From positions 1-64,000 of the forward strand of contig CANMSB010000014.1 of NCBI GenBank assembly GCA_947500445.1: a stretch of 64,000 bases of DNA, in the 5' to 3' direction. Below the pieces are notes generated by a model, which saw only the letters and a program-made list of their open reading frames with translations, had not been told where the DNA came from and did no database searches. Positions 33,294 to 42,919 of the stretch are shown piece after piece (the first letter of the stretch is position 1; every line of letters starts with the position of its first letter). The stretch is from an uncultured Flavobacteriaceae bacterium. Lineage in GTDB: Bacteria > Bacteroidota > Bacteroidia > Flavobacteriales > Flavobacteriaceae. The position numbers and the translations under genes were made by a program.

Positions 33294-34365
33294 AAATACC
33301 TTTGGCGGAGAACGATTGTCCTTTATTGACGCTATTCGCGCTTTGGCCATATTGATGATGCTCCAAGGACATTTTGTTGCCGGGCTTTTGTCGGACGAAT
33401 ACCGTGTGCTCGACAATCCCCTTTTTATGGCGTGGCGGTATTTAAGAGGGTTGACTGCCCCCGTATTTTTCACGATTTCCGGCTTCATATTCACTTTGTT
33501 GCTCGAACGGCATCGCGGAAAGGGATGGGGCAATCCCCGTTTAAAAAAGGGACTGTTCCGGGGCCTTAAATTGATTGTGATCGGATACCTGTTGCAATTA
33601 CGGCTACTCTGGCTATTGCAAGGTGCCATAAACCCAACGTTCAATATCGTACATGTTCTGCAGTCCATTGGGTTATCCTTAATTTTGATCGTGCTGTTAT
33701 ATTGGATTACCGACCGCTTAAAAAAAGAATTTTTAGGGATACTGTTATTGGGTATAACCGTTCTTCTTTTCAGCTATCAATCCGTTTATGTCAACTGGGA
33801 TTATGATCATTTTCCCGAAATAATATCTAACTATTTTACCCGAAAAAATGGCTCGGTATTTACCATTGTTCCCTGGTTCGGCTTTGCTTCCTTCGGTGGT
33901 TTTTTGGCGCTTGCCTTTTCCGGAAGGTTTACCCATACCATGTTTTATAAAAAAAGTATTTTGTGGATGGTACCCGTGGGAACAATACTGTTATTGCGGT
34001 CTTATGAAGGTATTGAATACCTGAAAAACCTTACCCATTTCCATATTTTCGAAGCGGCCTTGCCCAACAGCTATCTCTTTGCCCGCTTGGGAACCATTTT
34101 ACTGTTGTTTGCATTTTTTATGCTGGTACAACGGTATGTAAAATCCGGAATCATTTTAAAGATAGGGGAAAACACCTTGCCCATTTACGTACTACATTCC
34201 ATAATCCTTTATGGCAGCATCACCGGCCTCGGACTCACCCGATGGTTTTACCACTCCTTGTCCGGAACGACAGTGCTCATCGCGGCTCCCATATTTGTTT
34301 TTGGTGTGAGTTGGGCGGCCATATGGAGCCTTAGAAAATGGAGTATCCTAAAAAAGCTCTTCTAA
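33286..34365 (+). CDS. DUF1624/HGSNAT-like membrane protein
   Basis: A 359-residue polytopic membrane protein with about nine helices. The opening RLSFIDAIRALAILMMLQGHFV has the Arg/Asp and His pattern of the heparan-alpha-glucosaminide N-acetyltransferase catalytic-domain family (DUF1624); LRGLTAPVFFTISGFIFTLLLE and GENTLPIYVLHSII match its later segments. Members are thought to move acetyl groups across membranes to sugars. It overlaps the DUF1028 gene by 8 bp. A strong terminator follows 38 bp after the stop. Confidence 0.82.
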   Translation: MTKNTFGGERLSFIDAIRALAILMMLQGHFVAGLLSDEYRVLDNPLFMAWRYLRGLTAPVFFTISGFIFTLLLERHRGKGWGNPRLKKGLFRGLKLIVIGYLLQLRLLWLLQGAINPTFNIVHVLQSIGLSLILIVLLYWITDRLKKEFLGILLLGITVLLFSYQSVYVNWDYDHFPEIISNYFTRKNGSVFTIVPWFGFASFGGFLALAFSGRFTHTMFYKKSILWMVPVGTILLLRSYEGIEYLKNLTHFHIFEAALPNSYLFARLGTILLLFAFFMLVQRYVKSGIILKIGENTLPIYVLHSIILYGSITGLGLTRWFYHSLSGTTVLIAAPIFVFGVSWAAIWSLRKWSILKKLF

Positions 34366-34402
34366 AGCACTATAGTTACTTCGAACCCGTCAAGACCTTT
34401 TT

Positions 34403-34429
34403 AAGATGGTATAGCACCATCTTTTTTTT
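34403..34429 (+). terminator. Rho-independent terminator after the DUF1624 gene
   Basis: AAGATGGT (34403-34410) pairs with ACCATCTT (34416-34423) across a 5-base loop, and eight T (34422-34429) follow. It separates the DUF1028-DUF1624 pair from the rhamnose operon. Confidence 0.78.
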
Positions 34430-34538
34430 CGAAAAGTATTGCCGCCCTTACGTTGGTGCCGAACGCACAGCACAGTACAGAATGGAAATTCAAAACTGTA
34501 GCAGTACCTTGCCCACATAATCATTGTAAGCAAAAATT

Positions 34539-36644
34539 ATGGGCGATATAGTACAAAATTTCAAACACGTAGATTACCTCTGGGATTTCGATAAGGCCAG
34601 GGAACTGGGCGACGATCAAGTGGCCTTGTTCCTTTACCGATCCAACATTCTCGGAAGCGACCTCAGAATTACCAATTACGGTGGAGGCAATACCAGCTGT
34701 AAGACCATTGAAAAAGACCCTTTGACCAATAAGGAGGTAGAGGTTATGTGGGTAAAAGGATCTGGGGGCGATATTGGAACGCTAACCCGCTCGGGAATAG
34801 CGGGACTATACACCGAACGTTTACGGGATTTAAAAAACGTCTACCAAGGATTGTCCGATGAGGACCGCATGGTGGGCCTTTTCAATCATTGTATTTATGA
34901 TTTGGACAGCAAGGCGCCTTCCATAGACACTCCCTTGCACGGACTGCTCCCCTTTAAACATATCGACCACTTACATCCCGATGCACTGATAGCCGTAGCG
35001 GCCGCCAAGGACAGTGAAAAGGTCACCAAAGAAATATGGGGAGATACCATGGGCTGGGTACCTTGGCAGCGCCCTGGATTCGACCTAGGGCTGCAGCTCG
35101 AAAAATGTTTGAACGATAATCCGGGTATCCGCGGAATCGTTTTGGGAAGCCACGGGCTATTTACTTGGGGCGATACCTCATATGATTGTTACATGAACAG
35201 CTTGGAGGTCATAGAAATGGCATCCGATTACATCGAAAAGAAAATCGCAGCGCAAGGGAGTGTTTTTGGGGGACAAAAAGTTACCTCACTTCCGGCGGAA
35301 GAGCGAAAAGAAAAGGCCGCTACCCTAATGCCGCTCCTAAGGGGACTATGCTCTTCGGAAAATAGGATGATAGGGCACTTTACCGATAGTGATACCGTTC
35401 TTGAATACAGCAACAGCAAAGATCTGGAGCGCCTTGCCCCCATGGGAACCTCCTGTCCCGATCACTTTCTGCGCACTAAAATACAACCCTTGGTACTCAC
35501 CTTGGACACTGCTGAAAACGTAGCGGATACCGAAGCGATACTTAAAAAGTTAACGCCAGCTTTTGAAACGTACCGGGCGGAGTATAAGGAGTATTACGAA
35601 AATTGTAAAAGGGACAATAGCCCAGCAATGCGGGATCCCAATCCGGTAATCATCATTTATCCCGGAGTGGGCATGTTCAGCTTTGCAAAAAACAAACAGA
35701 CCGCAAGGGTCGCCAGTGAGTTTTACGTTAATGCGATCAACGTAATGCGCGGTGCCGAAGCGATTACCGAATATACTTCCTTACCTAGGCAAGAGGCTTT
35801 CGATATCGAGTATTGGTTATTGGAGGAAGCCAAACTGCAACGGATGCCAAAGGAAAAGCCGCTTTCGCGAAAAGTAGCCCTGATCACCGGTGCCGGTGGA
35901 GGTATTGGTAAGGCCATTGCCGACAAATTAGCGGCCGAGGGGGCCAATGTGGTACTTTCCGATATTGCCGAGGATCGATTAAAAAAAGGCTTAAAAACCT
36001 ATAAGGGCGATACGGCCAGCTATGCGGTATGCGATGTAACCAAAAGTGCATCCATTGCAAAAGCATATGAAAAAGCCTGCCTCGATTTTGGTGGTGTGGA
36101 TATTATGGTGCATAGTGCAGGACTAGCCATTTCAAAACCCTTGGAAGATACCACGGAGGCCGATTGGGACTTGCTACAGAACGTACTCGTAAAAGGGCAG
36201 TTCGAACTGGCCAAACAGGCCGTGGCCATTATGCGCAAACAGGATATGGGGGGCGACATCATCAGTATCGCCAGTAAAAATGGCCTGGTTTCCGGTCCGA
36301 ACAACGTTGGATACGGAACTTCCAAAGCGGCACAGCAACATATGGCCAGACTTTTGGCCGCGGAATTGGGCAGTAGTAAAATACGGGTGAACACGGTAAA
36401 TCCGGACGGGGTCATCGTAGGAAGCAAGATTTGGGAAGGTGACTGGGCCGAAGGTCGCGCGAAGGCGTATGGCATTACCGTAGAAGAATTGCCGGCACAT
36501 TATGCCAAACGTAACTTGCTCAACGAAATTATCTATCCCGAGGACATCGCCAATGGCGTGTTTGCCTGTGTAGGTGTTTTGAACAAGACGACCGGTAACA
36601 TCATTAATGTCGATGGTGGTATGGCAACCGCCTTCGTACGATAG
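34539..36644 (+). CDS. rhaD: Rhamnulose-1-phosphate aldolase/short-chain dehydrogenase fusion
   Basis: A 701-residue bifunctional cytoplasmic enzyme. Residues 1-430 are a class II aldolase domain with GGGNTSCK, VKGSGGDIGTL, LHPDALIAVAA and GSHGLFTWG (metal-binding His residues). Residues 440-701 are an intact SDR domain (ITGAGGGIGKA, HSAGLA, and a catalytic Tyr and Lys in GYGTSKAA). The aldolase half splits rhamnulose 1-phosphate into dihydroxyacetone phosphate and L-lactaldehyde; the SDR half should act on the lactaldehyde. It opens the rhamnose cluster, but a strong hairpin terminator lies between it and the isomerase gene. In family members this fusion replaces separate rhaD and aldehyde or lactaldehyde genes. 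Confidence 0.9.
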   Translation: MGDIVQNFKHVDYLWDFDKARELGDDQVALFLYRSNILGSDLRITNYGGGNTSCKTIEKDPLTNKEVEVMWVKGSGGDIGTLTRSGIAGLYTERLRDLKNVYQGLSDEDRMVGLFNHCIYDLDSKAPSIDTPLHGLLPFKHIDHLHPDALIAVAAAKDSEKVTKEIWGDTMGWVPWQRPGFDLGLQLEKCLNDNPGIRGIVLGSHGLFTWGDTSYDCYMNSLEVIEMASDYIEKKIAAQGSVFGGQKVTSLPAEERKEKAATLMPLLRGLCSSENRMIGHFTDSDTVLEYSNSKDLERLAPMGTSCPDHFLRTKIQPLVLTLDTAENVADTEAILKKLTPAFETYRAEYKEYYENCKRDNSPAMRDPNPVIIIYPGVGMFSFAKNKQTARVASEFYVNAINVMRGAEAITEYTSLPRQEAFDIEYWLLEEAKLQRMPKEKPLSRKVALITGAGGGIGKAIADKLAAEGANVVLSDIAEDRLKKGLKTYKGDTASYAVCDVTKSASIAKAYEKACLDFGGVDIMVHSAGLAISKPLEDTTEADWDLLQNVLVKGQFELAKQAVAIMRKQDMGGDIISIASKNGLVSGPNNVGYGTSKAAQQHMARLLAAELGSSKIRVNTVNPDGVIVGSKIWEGDWAEGRAKAYGITVEELPAHYAKRNLLNEIIYPEDIANGVFACVGVLNKTTGNIINVDGGMATAFVR

Positions 36645-36665
36645 TTTTTTTAAACTAGTTTTTAT

Positions 36666-36698
36666 ACTTTCATGGGTCAAGGCCCATGAAAGTTTTTT
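36666..36698 (+). terminator. Strong hairpin terminator inside the rhamnose cluster
   Basis: An 11-bp perfect stem, ACTTTCATGGG (36666-36676) with CCCATGAAAGT (36683-36693), has a 6-base loop and six T (36693-36698). It starts 22 bp after the fusion stop, and the isomerase ATG follows 21 bp after its last base, so little room is left for another promoter. It may lower expression of the downstream genes. Confidence 0.78.
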
Positions 36699-36719
36699 AA
36701 TAACGGAACGAACAGCTAC

Positions 36720-38000
36720 ATGAAAATATCACAACAACACCTTTCCGAAACGAACAAAAAATACGTTCCCGCCCACGAAAACAATTTTGCCTTTTTATCG
36801 GATGTCCTTCAAAAAAAGGGAGATGACGTAGCGGCGATCCTAAAAAAACTGGGCGATTTTCAGGTTGCCATACCAAGTTGGGCCCTGGGTGCCGGAGGAA
36901 CGCGTTTTGGACGGTTCGGCTTTCAGGGCGAACCCGGAAACCTGGAACAAAAAATAGATGATGTGGGCCTATTACATGCGCTAACGCAAACGGCAGGTGC
37001 CATTTCCCTTCACATTCCTTGGGACATACCCAAAGATTATACCGCCATCAGGGAACAGGCCGCGGCCCACGGTATCCTTTTCGATGCGGTGAACTCCAAT
37101 ACCTTTCAAGATCAGGTAAATGCAAAGGAAAGCTACCGATTCGGTTCCTTGAGCAATACCAGCAAAGCGGTACGGCAACAGGCGATTGCCCATAACATCG
37201 ATGTGGTCAATATCGGAAACCGATTGGGTTCCAAAAGCCTTACCGTTTGGTTGGCCGACGGCACCAGTTTTCCGGGGCAAGGTAATTTTCAAAAAGCCTT
37301 GCAACATACGCAAGAGAGTCTGCAAGAAATATATACCGCCCTACCCGACGATTGGAAACTGTTCATCGAATACAAACCCTACGAACCAAATTTTTACAGT
37401 ACCGTTATACAGGACTGGGGCACCTCCTTTATGTTGGCACAAGCGTGTGGAGAAAAGGCATATACCCTGGTAGACCTCGGGCACCATTTGCCCAACACCA
37501 ATATCGAACAGATCGTAGCTACCCTGATGCTAAAGGGAAAACTGGGCGGCTTTCATTTCAACGACAGTAAATATGGGGACGACGACCTTACCGTAGGAAG
37601 CGTAAAACCCTATGCGCTGTTCCTTATTTTCAATGCCTTGGTGTATGGAATGGAAAACAATCCGCAAAACCCTTACCCTGCCTGGATGATCGATGCCAGC
37701 CACAACATCAAGGACCCTTTGGAAGACCTGATGCAATCGTTGGAGGCCATACAAGAGGCTTATGCCAAGGCCCTATTGGTCGACCAAGAACAGCTGAACG
37801 AGGCGCAACGGGCACATGATGTAGCCCGGTGCCAAGAGCTGTTGCAAGACGCCTACCGAACCGATGTCCGTCCCTTATTGGCCCAGGCAAGGTTAACGAA
37901 CGGCGGAGCGCTGGAGCCCTTGAAGGCATACCGCGACCTAAACGTAAGAAAGGCACTGGTGCAAGAAAGAGGTGCCAACTCCATCGCTTCAGGGCTTTAA
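36720..38000 (+). CDS. rhaI: L-rhamnose isomerase (TIM-barrel, Pseudomonas stutzeri type)
   Basis: A 426-residue cytoplasmic sugar isomerase. Metal-binding residues are seen in EYKPYEP (Glu, near 217), LVDLGHH (Asp, near 252) and FHFNDSKYGDDD (His and Asps, near 280-289). It has the length and features of the P. stutzeri-type L-rhamnose isomerase rather than the E. coli RhaA type. It converts L-rhamnose to L-rhamnulose. The kinase gene starts 10 bp after its stop. It is preceded by the intra-cluster terminator. Confidence 0.9.
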   Translation: MKISQQHLSETNKKYVPAHENNFAFLSDVLQKKGDDVAAILKKLGDFQVAIPSWALGAGGTRFGRFGFQGEPGNLEQKIDDVGLLHALTQTAGAISLHIPWDIPKDYTAIREQAAAHGILFDAVNSNTFQDQVNAKESYRFGSLSNTSKAVRQQAIAHNIDVVNIGNRLGSKSLTVWLADGTSFPGQGNFQKALQHTQESLQEIYTALPDDWKLFIEYKPYEPNFYSTVIQDWGTSFMLAQACGEKAYTLVDLGHHLPNTNIEQIVATLMLKGKLGGFHFNDSKYGDDDLTVGSVKPYALFLIFNALVYGMENNPQNPYPAWMIDASHNIKDPLEDLMQSLEAIQEAYAKALLVDQEQLNEAQRAHDVARCQELLQDAYRTDVRPLLAQARLTNGGALEPLKAYRDLNVRKALVQERGANSIASGL

Positions 38001-38010
38001 TCCTTTGCAA

Positions 38011-39384
38011 ATGAAACAGCAGGTTACCGCAGTATTCGATATTGGCAAGACCAATAAAAAGTTCTTTCTTTTCGATAGCAAGTTTCGGGAGGTATACCGG
38101 GAGTACGCCACCTTTTCGGAAATTAAGGATGAAGACGGTCATCCTACGGAAAATCTGGAAGCGTTGGAAAAATGGGTGAAATCGACCTTTGAAGAAATGC
38201 TCGATACCCCGGAATATGAGATCACGTCACTTAACTTTTCGTGTTATGGTGCCAGTTTGGTACACCTCGATTCGGAGGGCAGGGTACTGACACCCCTGTA
38301 CAATTATATGAAACCCTTACCCGAGGGAACAAGCAACGACTTCTATCAAAAATACGGTCCCGAAATAGCGATTTCGCGCGTAACGGGAGGTCCCAAACTG
38401 GGAATGCTCAATGCGGGCATACAACTCTATTGGCTCAAAAAAGCGCGACCCGAAATCTTCAAAAAAATCGCTTACAGCCTTCATCTTCCGCAATACCTTA
38501 GTTACCTGTTTACAAAAATGCCTATAAGTGAATATACCAGTATCGGATGCCATACCCTGTTGTGGGACTACGAAAGAAAAGCATACCATAAGTGGGTACA
38601 TCAAGAGGGAATAGACCAAAAATTACCGCTGGTAAAAGAATCCGACCAAACCATAACCATGGATTTTAACGGCCAAAAGATAGCGGTGGGGCCGGGCATA
38701 CACGATAGTTCTGCGGCATTGATCCCATATATCAGAAGCATAAAAAAACCATTTGTTCTCATATCGACGGGTACCTGGAGCATTTCCATTAACCCGTTCA
38801 ATACCGAAATGCTTGAGGAAGCGGAAATTGAAACGGAATGTTTGTTCAATATGCGTACGAACGGTGACCCCGTTAAGGTGTCCCGTCTTTTTTTGGGCAA
38901 TGAGTACAAATTGCAGACAAAAGCGCTGACAAAGCGATACGACGTTTCATTGAACCATCATAAAACGGTAGCGTTTGATAGGGAGTTGTTTTCCAAAATT
39001 GAAGCAAACTTTGTACCCCGTTTCAAATGGTTCGGCATCGTTTCCGAACAAATGCCAAAAGAAACCACAGTGGACGACCTGAACTTTGAGCAAGCCTACC
39101 ACCAATTGCTATGGGAATTGGTGCTGCTTCAGGAAAAAAGTGTCCGGTCCGTTATCGGAAATGGATCCATCGATCGTATTTACGTTGATGGGGGGTTCGC
39201 AAATAATGAGGTGTACCTGTCCCTACTGGCATACCGCCTGTCCGATAAAAAAATACGCACCACCGATGCCTCCCTTGGTTCGGCTTTAGGGGCGGCATTG
39301 GTTATTTCCAAAACCGATTTAAAACCAAAATTTCTCAAAAAGAAGTATGCCCTAAAAAAACATACCTCTTTTCAACTAAATTAA
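38011..39384 (+). CDS. rhaB: FGGY-family rhamnulokinase
   Basis: A 457-residue cytoplasmic kinase from the ATG at 38011 (MKQQVTAVFDIGKTNKKFFLFD); an in-frame ATG at 37972 would lie inside the isomerase gene. The FGGY fold is shown by DIGKTNKK (phosphate loop), SFSCYGAS, GPGIHDSSAALIPY and DGGFANNEVYLSLLAYRL. The operon context supports phosphorylation of L-rhamnulose at O1, though sequence alone also allows related ketoses. The lactate-oxidase-type gene starts 6 bp after its stop. Confidence 0.87.
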   Translation: MKQQVTAVFDIGKTNKKFFLFDSKFREVYREYATFSEIKDEDGHPTENLEALEKWVKSTFEEMLDTPEYEITSLNFSCYGASLVHLDSEGRVLTPLYNYMKPLPEGTSNDFYQKYGPEIAISRVTGGPKLGMLNAGIQLYWLKKARPEIFKKIAYSLHLPQYLSYLFTKMPISEYTSIGCHTLLWDYERKAYHKWVHQEGIDQKLPLVKESDQTITMDFNGQKIAVGPGIHDSSAALIPYIRSIKKPFVLISTGTWSISINPFNTEMLEEAEIETECLFNMRTNGDPVKVSRLFLGNEYKLQTKALTKRYDVSLNHHKTVAFDRELFSKIEANFVPRFKWFGIVSEQMPKETTVDDLNFEQAYHQLLWELVLLQEKSVRSVIGNGSIDRIYVDGGFANNEVYLSLLAYRLSDKKIRTTDASLGSALGAALVISKTDLKPKFLKKKYALKKHTSFQLN

Positions 39385-39390
39385 AAACAG

Positions 39391-40539
39391 ATGGCCGGCG
39401 AAATCAATTCAAATTACCCTTCGATAGATGATCTGAGGAATAAGGCAAAACGGCGGGTACCAAAATTTGCTTTTGAATACTTGGATGGGGGATGCAATGA
39501 GGATGTGAGCATCTCACGAAATACCCGGGAAATCCGTGAAGTACAATTACAGCCGCGATACCTGCGCAATTATGGAACAAGTTCCAGTAAGACCGAACTC
39601 TTTGGCGTCACCTACGATGCCCCCTTTGGCATTGCCCCTGTGGGACTGCAAGGGCTGATGTGGCCCAATTCACCGGCGATTCTTGCGAAATCGGCGGCAA
39701 AACATAACATCCCTTTTATTTTGAGCACGGTAACCACCATGGATATCGAGCGGGCCAGCGAGCTTACCGAAGGAAAGGCATGGTTCCAATTGTACAATCC
39801 GGTCGAAGATGCGCTACGGGACGATATAATCGATCGGGCTCAGGCGGCGGGCTGCCCGGTACTTGTGCTGCTTTGCGATGTACCCACCTTTGGATACCGC
39901 CCCAGGGACATCCGTAACGGCTTGGCCTTACCCCCAAAAATGTCCGTAGCCAATATTTTACAGATTTTGGGCAAACCGACTTGGGCCCTCAACACCCTTA
40001 GATATGGACAACCTACCTTTGAAACCTTAAAACCGTACACGCCCGAAGGATTGAACCTGAAACAATTGGGACAGTTTATGGACAAAACCTTCTCGGGACG
40101 ATTGAACGAGGAAAAGATCAAACCGATACGCGACAAGTGGAAGGGAAAATTGGTGTTAAAGGGAGTGGCCTCCCTTCAAGACACCGAAGATGCCATTCGT
40201 TTGGGCTTCGACGGTATCATTGTTTCGAACCACGGCGGTCGACAATTGGACGCCGCACAAGCCACCATCGGATCCCTTCAGGAAATCAGCAGTACCTACG
40301 GAAATCAGATAGAAGTAATGATGGATAGCGGACTGCGCTCCGGCCCTGACATTGCGAGGGCAATGGCCAGTGGGGCAAAATTCACCTTTATGGGAAGATC
40401 TTTCATGTACGGATGCGGAGCATTGGGCAACCGAGGGGGTGATCATACCATCGCCATTTTAAAAAGACAGTTTCAACAAGTATTGGATCAATTGTGTTGC
40501 GAGCGGGTCGCCGATCTGCCCGACCATTTGATTTCATAG
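39391..40539 (+). CDS. lldD: FMN-dependent alpha-hydroxy-acid oxidase (L-lactate dehydrogenase type)
   Basis: A 382-residue TIM-barrel flavoprotein of the LldD/glycolate-oxidase family, with FEYLDGGCNEDVSI at the start, the FMN contacts APVGLQGLMWP, LKGVASLQDTEDA, the catalytic His in SNHGGRQLD and DSGLRSGPDIARAMASGAKFTFMGR at the C-terminus. It probably oxidises L-lactate, made from lactaldehyde, to pyruvate, so the rhamnose carbon enters central metabolism. It has no membrane anchor. It belongs to the tight rhamnose operon; the permease gene follows after 84 bp. Confidence 0.85.
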   Translation: MAGEINSNYPSIDDLRNKAKRRVPKFAFEYLDGGCNEDVSISRNTREIREVQLQPRYLRNYGTSSSKTELFGVTYDAPFGIAPVGLQGLMWPNSPAILAKSAAKHNIPFILSTVTTMDIERASELTEGKAWFQLYNPVEDALRDDIIDRAQAAGCPVLVLLCDVPTFGYRPRDIRNGLALPPKMSVANILQILGKPTWALNTLRYGQPTFETLKPYTPEGLNLKQLGQFMDKTFSGRLNEEKIKPIRDKWKGKLVLKGVASLQDTEDAIRLGFDGIIVSNHGGRQLDAAQATIGSLQEISSTYGNQIEVMMDSGLRSGPDIARAMASGAKFTFMGRSFMYGCGALGNRGGDHTIAILKRQFQQVLDQLCCERVADLPDHLIS

Positions 40540-40622
40540 CAATGCCGATCTACCCGAACCAAAATTAATTTTAATGGCAAAGGGGAAGAGGAGAATCATA
40601 GGGCTAAACAAACAACAACAAC

Positions 40623-42023
40623 ATGACAACGGAACAGAAAGCACCAAGCACTAGCGGGGAATTCGAAAGGGAACCCATTCCACAAGGGAAATTAAAAAGT
40701 TGGAAAAGTTTTTTGGGCATGTACGCCGGTGAACACGCGGCAGGAACCGAATTTATGATCGGCCCGTTGTTCCTGACCGCTGGGGTCAGTGCCTTTGACC
40801 TGATCGTAGGGCTGTTATTGGGAAACCTGCTCGCCGTACTGAGCTGGCGCTTCCTGACCGCCGAGATTGCCGTAAAAAATCGGTTGACACTATACTATCA
40901 GCTCGAAAAAATATGTGGAACGAAATTGGTGACCGGTTATAACTTGGCCAACGGCATCCTTTTTTGTTTTTTGGCAGGCTCCATGATTACCGTTTCGGCA
41001 ACAGCGGTCGGCATTCCCTTTGATATGGAGATGCCCAAATTGACCGATACCGTTCCCAATGGCGCTACCTGGGTAATTATTGTACTACTGATAGGCGCGG
41101 TAATCTCCCTTATCGCATCCAAAGGATACGACACGGTTTCTAAAGCCGCAAATTGGATGTCCCCGATCATCGTTTTGGCCTTTTTGGCCTGTGGGGTGGT
41201 TGCCCTAGGGCAACTGGGCGTTAGTTCTTTCTCAGATTTTTGGAACATTTGGGGAGAAGGTAGCGATCCCTTTCCTGGGCAGATCAAATATTCCTTTTGG
41301 CATGTTGTCATCTGGTCGTGGTTCGCCAATGCGGCAATGCACATCGGAATGTCGGATCTTAGCGTTTTCCGGTTCGCCAAAAGTCCCACATCCGGATGGA
41401 CCACTGCAGCGGGCATGTATGTCGGTCATTACATGGCGTGGATAGCGGCCGCACTGCTGTATGCGGTATACTTGAAATCGCCGGAAGCCCAGGCATTTTT
41501 GGCCAACGGAGAAGCGCCGCCGGTAGCACCGGGACCATTGGCGAACAACGCCATCGGTATTTTTGGGATCATCGCCGTAGTATTGGCCGGTTGGACCACG
41601 GCCAACCCTACCATTTATAGGGCAGGTTTGGCATTTCAGGCCATCATTCCAAAAGTATCTACTTTCTGGGTCACCATTATCGCTGGAACGGTAGCTACTA
41701 TTGCCGGGCTCTTTCCCGCCTTCGCTATGAAACTGTTGGGTTTCGTAGCCTTGTACGGCTTTATTTTGGCCCCTTTTGGCGCTATAATCGTTTTTGAACA
41801 CTTTTTTTCAAAAAAAGCGGGCATCGTCAAAAACTACGCGGAAGCCGCTAACATCCAATTCAATACGTCGGTGTTTTTGGCATGGGCCATCAGTTTTGGC
41901 ACCTTTTATTTTATTTCCCTGCAATTTGATGTTTTCCTTTCTTTTTTGACCCTTCCGGCCTGGTTGTTATGCGGGGTTTTATTTTTGATGTTCAGTAAAA
42001 AACTTCAAAAACCGTTAGCTTGA
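40623..42023 (+). CDS. NCS1-like (purine-cytosine permease family) transporter
   Basis: A 466-residue membrane protein with about 12 helices. The N-terminal segment LKSWKSFLGMYAGEHAAGTEFMIGPLFL and ASKGYDTVSKAANWMSP resemble the nucleobase:cation symporter-1 fold. The usual cargo of that family is nucleobases or allantoin, but here the gene sits at the end of the rhamnose operon, so rhamnose or lactate uptake is more likely (inference). No RhaT or other sugar transporter is found in the cluster. No clear terminator follows. Confidence 0.78.
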   Translation: MTTEQKAPSTSGEFEREPIPQGKLKSWKSFLGMYAGEHAAGTEFMIGPLFLTAGVSAFDLIVGLLLGNLLAVLSWRFLTAEIAVKNRLTLYYQLEKICGTKLVTGYNLANGILFCFLAGSMITVSATAVGIPFDMEMPKLTDTVPNGATWVIIVLLIGAVISLIASKGYDTVSKAANWMSPIIVLAFLACGVVALGQLGVSSFSDFWNIWGEGSDPFPGQIKYSFWHVVIWSWFANAAMHIGMSDLSVFRFAKSPTSGWTTAAGMYVGHYMAWIAAALLYAVYLKSPEAQAFLANGEAPPVAPGPLANNAIGIFGIIAVVLAGWTTANPTIYRAGLAFQAIIPKVSTFWVTIIAGTVATIAGLFPAFAMKLLGFVALYGFILAPFGAIIVFEHFFSKKAGIVKNYAEAANIQFNTSVFLAWAISFGTFYFISLQFDVFLSFLTLPAWLLCGVLFLMFSKKLQKPLA

Positions 42024-42086
42024 ATACCCTTGTTCGCATCGTTCCGGAAATCTTTATCTTGCAGGGACTACTAAAAAATTGCAGGT

Positions 42087-42701
42087 GTGGGTATCGTAAA
42101 CAAAACAGATAGGGAACTACTTTTTCGCAAAGACCCGATATTCCAAACGATACATGACCAGTACGGACCTCCCCCGGAGATGTATCGGGATCCTGGCTTT
42201 ACATCGCTCTGTAAGATCATTTTGGAACAACAGGTAAGCCTCGCTTCGGCCCGTGCCCATTTTCAACGTTTGCACGACTATGTACCCAAATTTGAACCGA
42301 CCTATCTTTTAAAACTGACCGATGCCGAAATGCGAGAATGCCAAATCAGTAGACAAAAAACGGTTTACCTCAGAGCGCTCTCGCAAGCCCTTTTAGACGG
42401 CTCCCTGGATTTGCAAAAATTGGAAAAGGATACCACGGAAACAGTTCGGGAAAAACTTATAAGGATAAAGGGAATCGGTGTTTGGACCACGGAGGTATAC
42501 CTGATGTTCTGTTTAGGCCGTAAAGATATTTTTCCCTTGGGCGACATTGCCTTGGTCCGGACAATGCGGGAACTGACGGAAGCCAAGACCAAAGAGACCA
42601 TGGCGACCTATATTGAACGGTGGCAGCCTTTACGATCCCTGGCAGCTTTTTACCTATGGCATTACTACCTCAAAAAGAGAAATCGCCCTTTTATCCCTTA
42701 G
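42087..42701 (+). CDS. DNA-3-methyladenine glycosylase (HhH-GPD, AlkA type)
   Basis: A 204-residue cytoplasmic DNA repair enzyme starting at GTG. It has the helix-hairpin-helix LIRIKGIGVWTTEVYLMF followed by the catalytic Asp in FPLGDIALVRT. It lacks the N-terminal TBP-like domain of E. coli AlkA, so it is of the short type. Such enzymes remove alkylated purines from DNA. It is not part of the rhamnose operon by function, only by position (63 bp after the permease). Confidence 0.88.
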   Translation: MGIVNKTDRELLFRKDPIFQTIHDQYGPPPEMYRDPGFTSLCKIILEQQVSLASARAHFQRLHDYVPKFEPTYLLKLTDAEMRECQISRQKTVYLRALSQALLDGSLDLQKLEKDTTETVREKLIRIKGIGVWTTEVYLMFCLGRKDIFPLGDIALVRTMRELTEAKTKETMATYIERWQPLRSLAAFYLWHYYLKKRNRPFIP

Positions 42702-42919
42702 GAACCGTATTGCCACAACAGTATGCTAAAACACCTCTTCAGCGCGTTTTATCGGCATATCAAAATTCTAACTCGGGCATATCATAAAGCGCTATATTTT
42801 TCGTTCTACTATCACCTATCATCAACGTATGCTTGAAAGTAGGGAAGGGATTTTCCGCGCAAACCTAACAGCGCTAAATAGGAAAATCCGGGAATGCTAC
42901 AATTGTTTCAATAACCACC
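42702..42919. other. 218-bp intergenic region, nothing recognised
   Basis: No gene, hairpin terminator or repeat is visible between the glycosylase and the 502-residue membrane protein gene. Confidence 0.5.

Noticed and set aside
34403-34429. ATGGTAT word as another copy of repeat D or E
   Set aside because: The hairpin with eight T is fully explained as a terminator; the rest of the repeat is absent.
38011-39384. Upstream start of the kinase at 37972
   Set aside because: It would begin inside the isomerase gene and adds residues not expected in FGGY kinases; the ATG at 38011 precedes the DIGKTNKK motif correctly.
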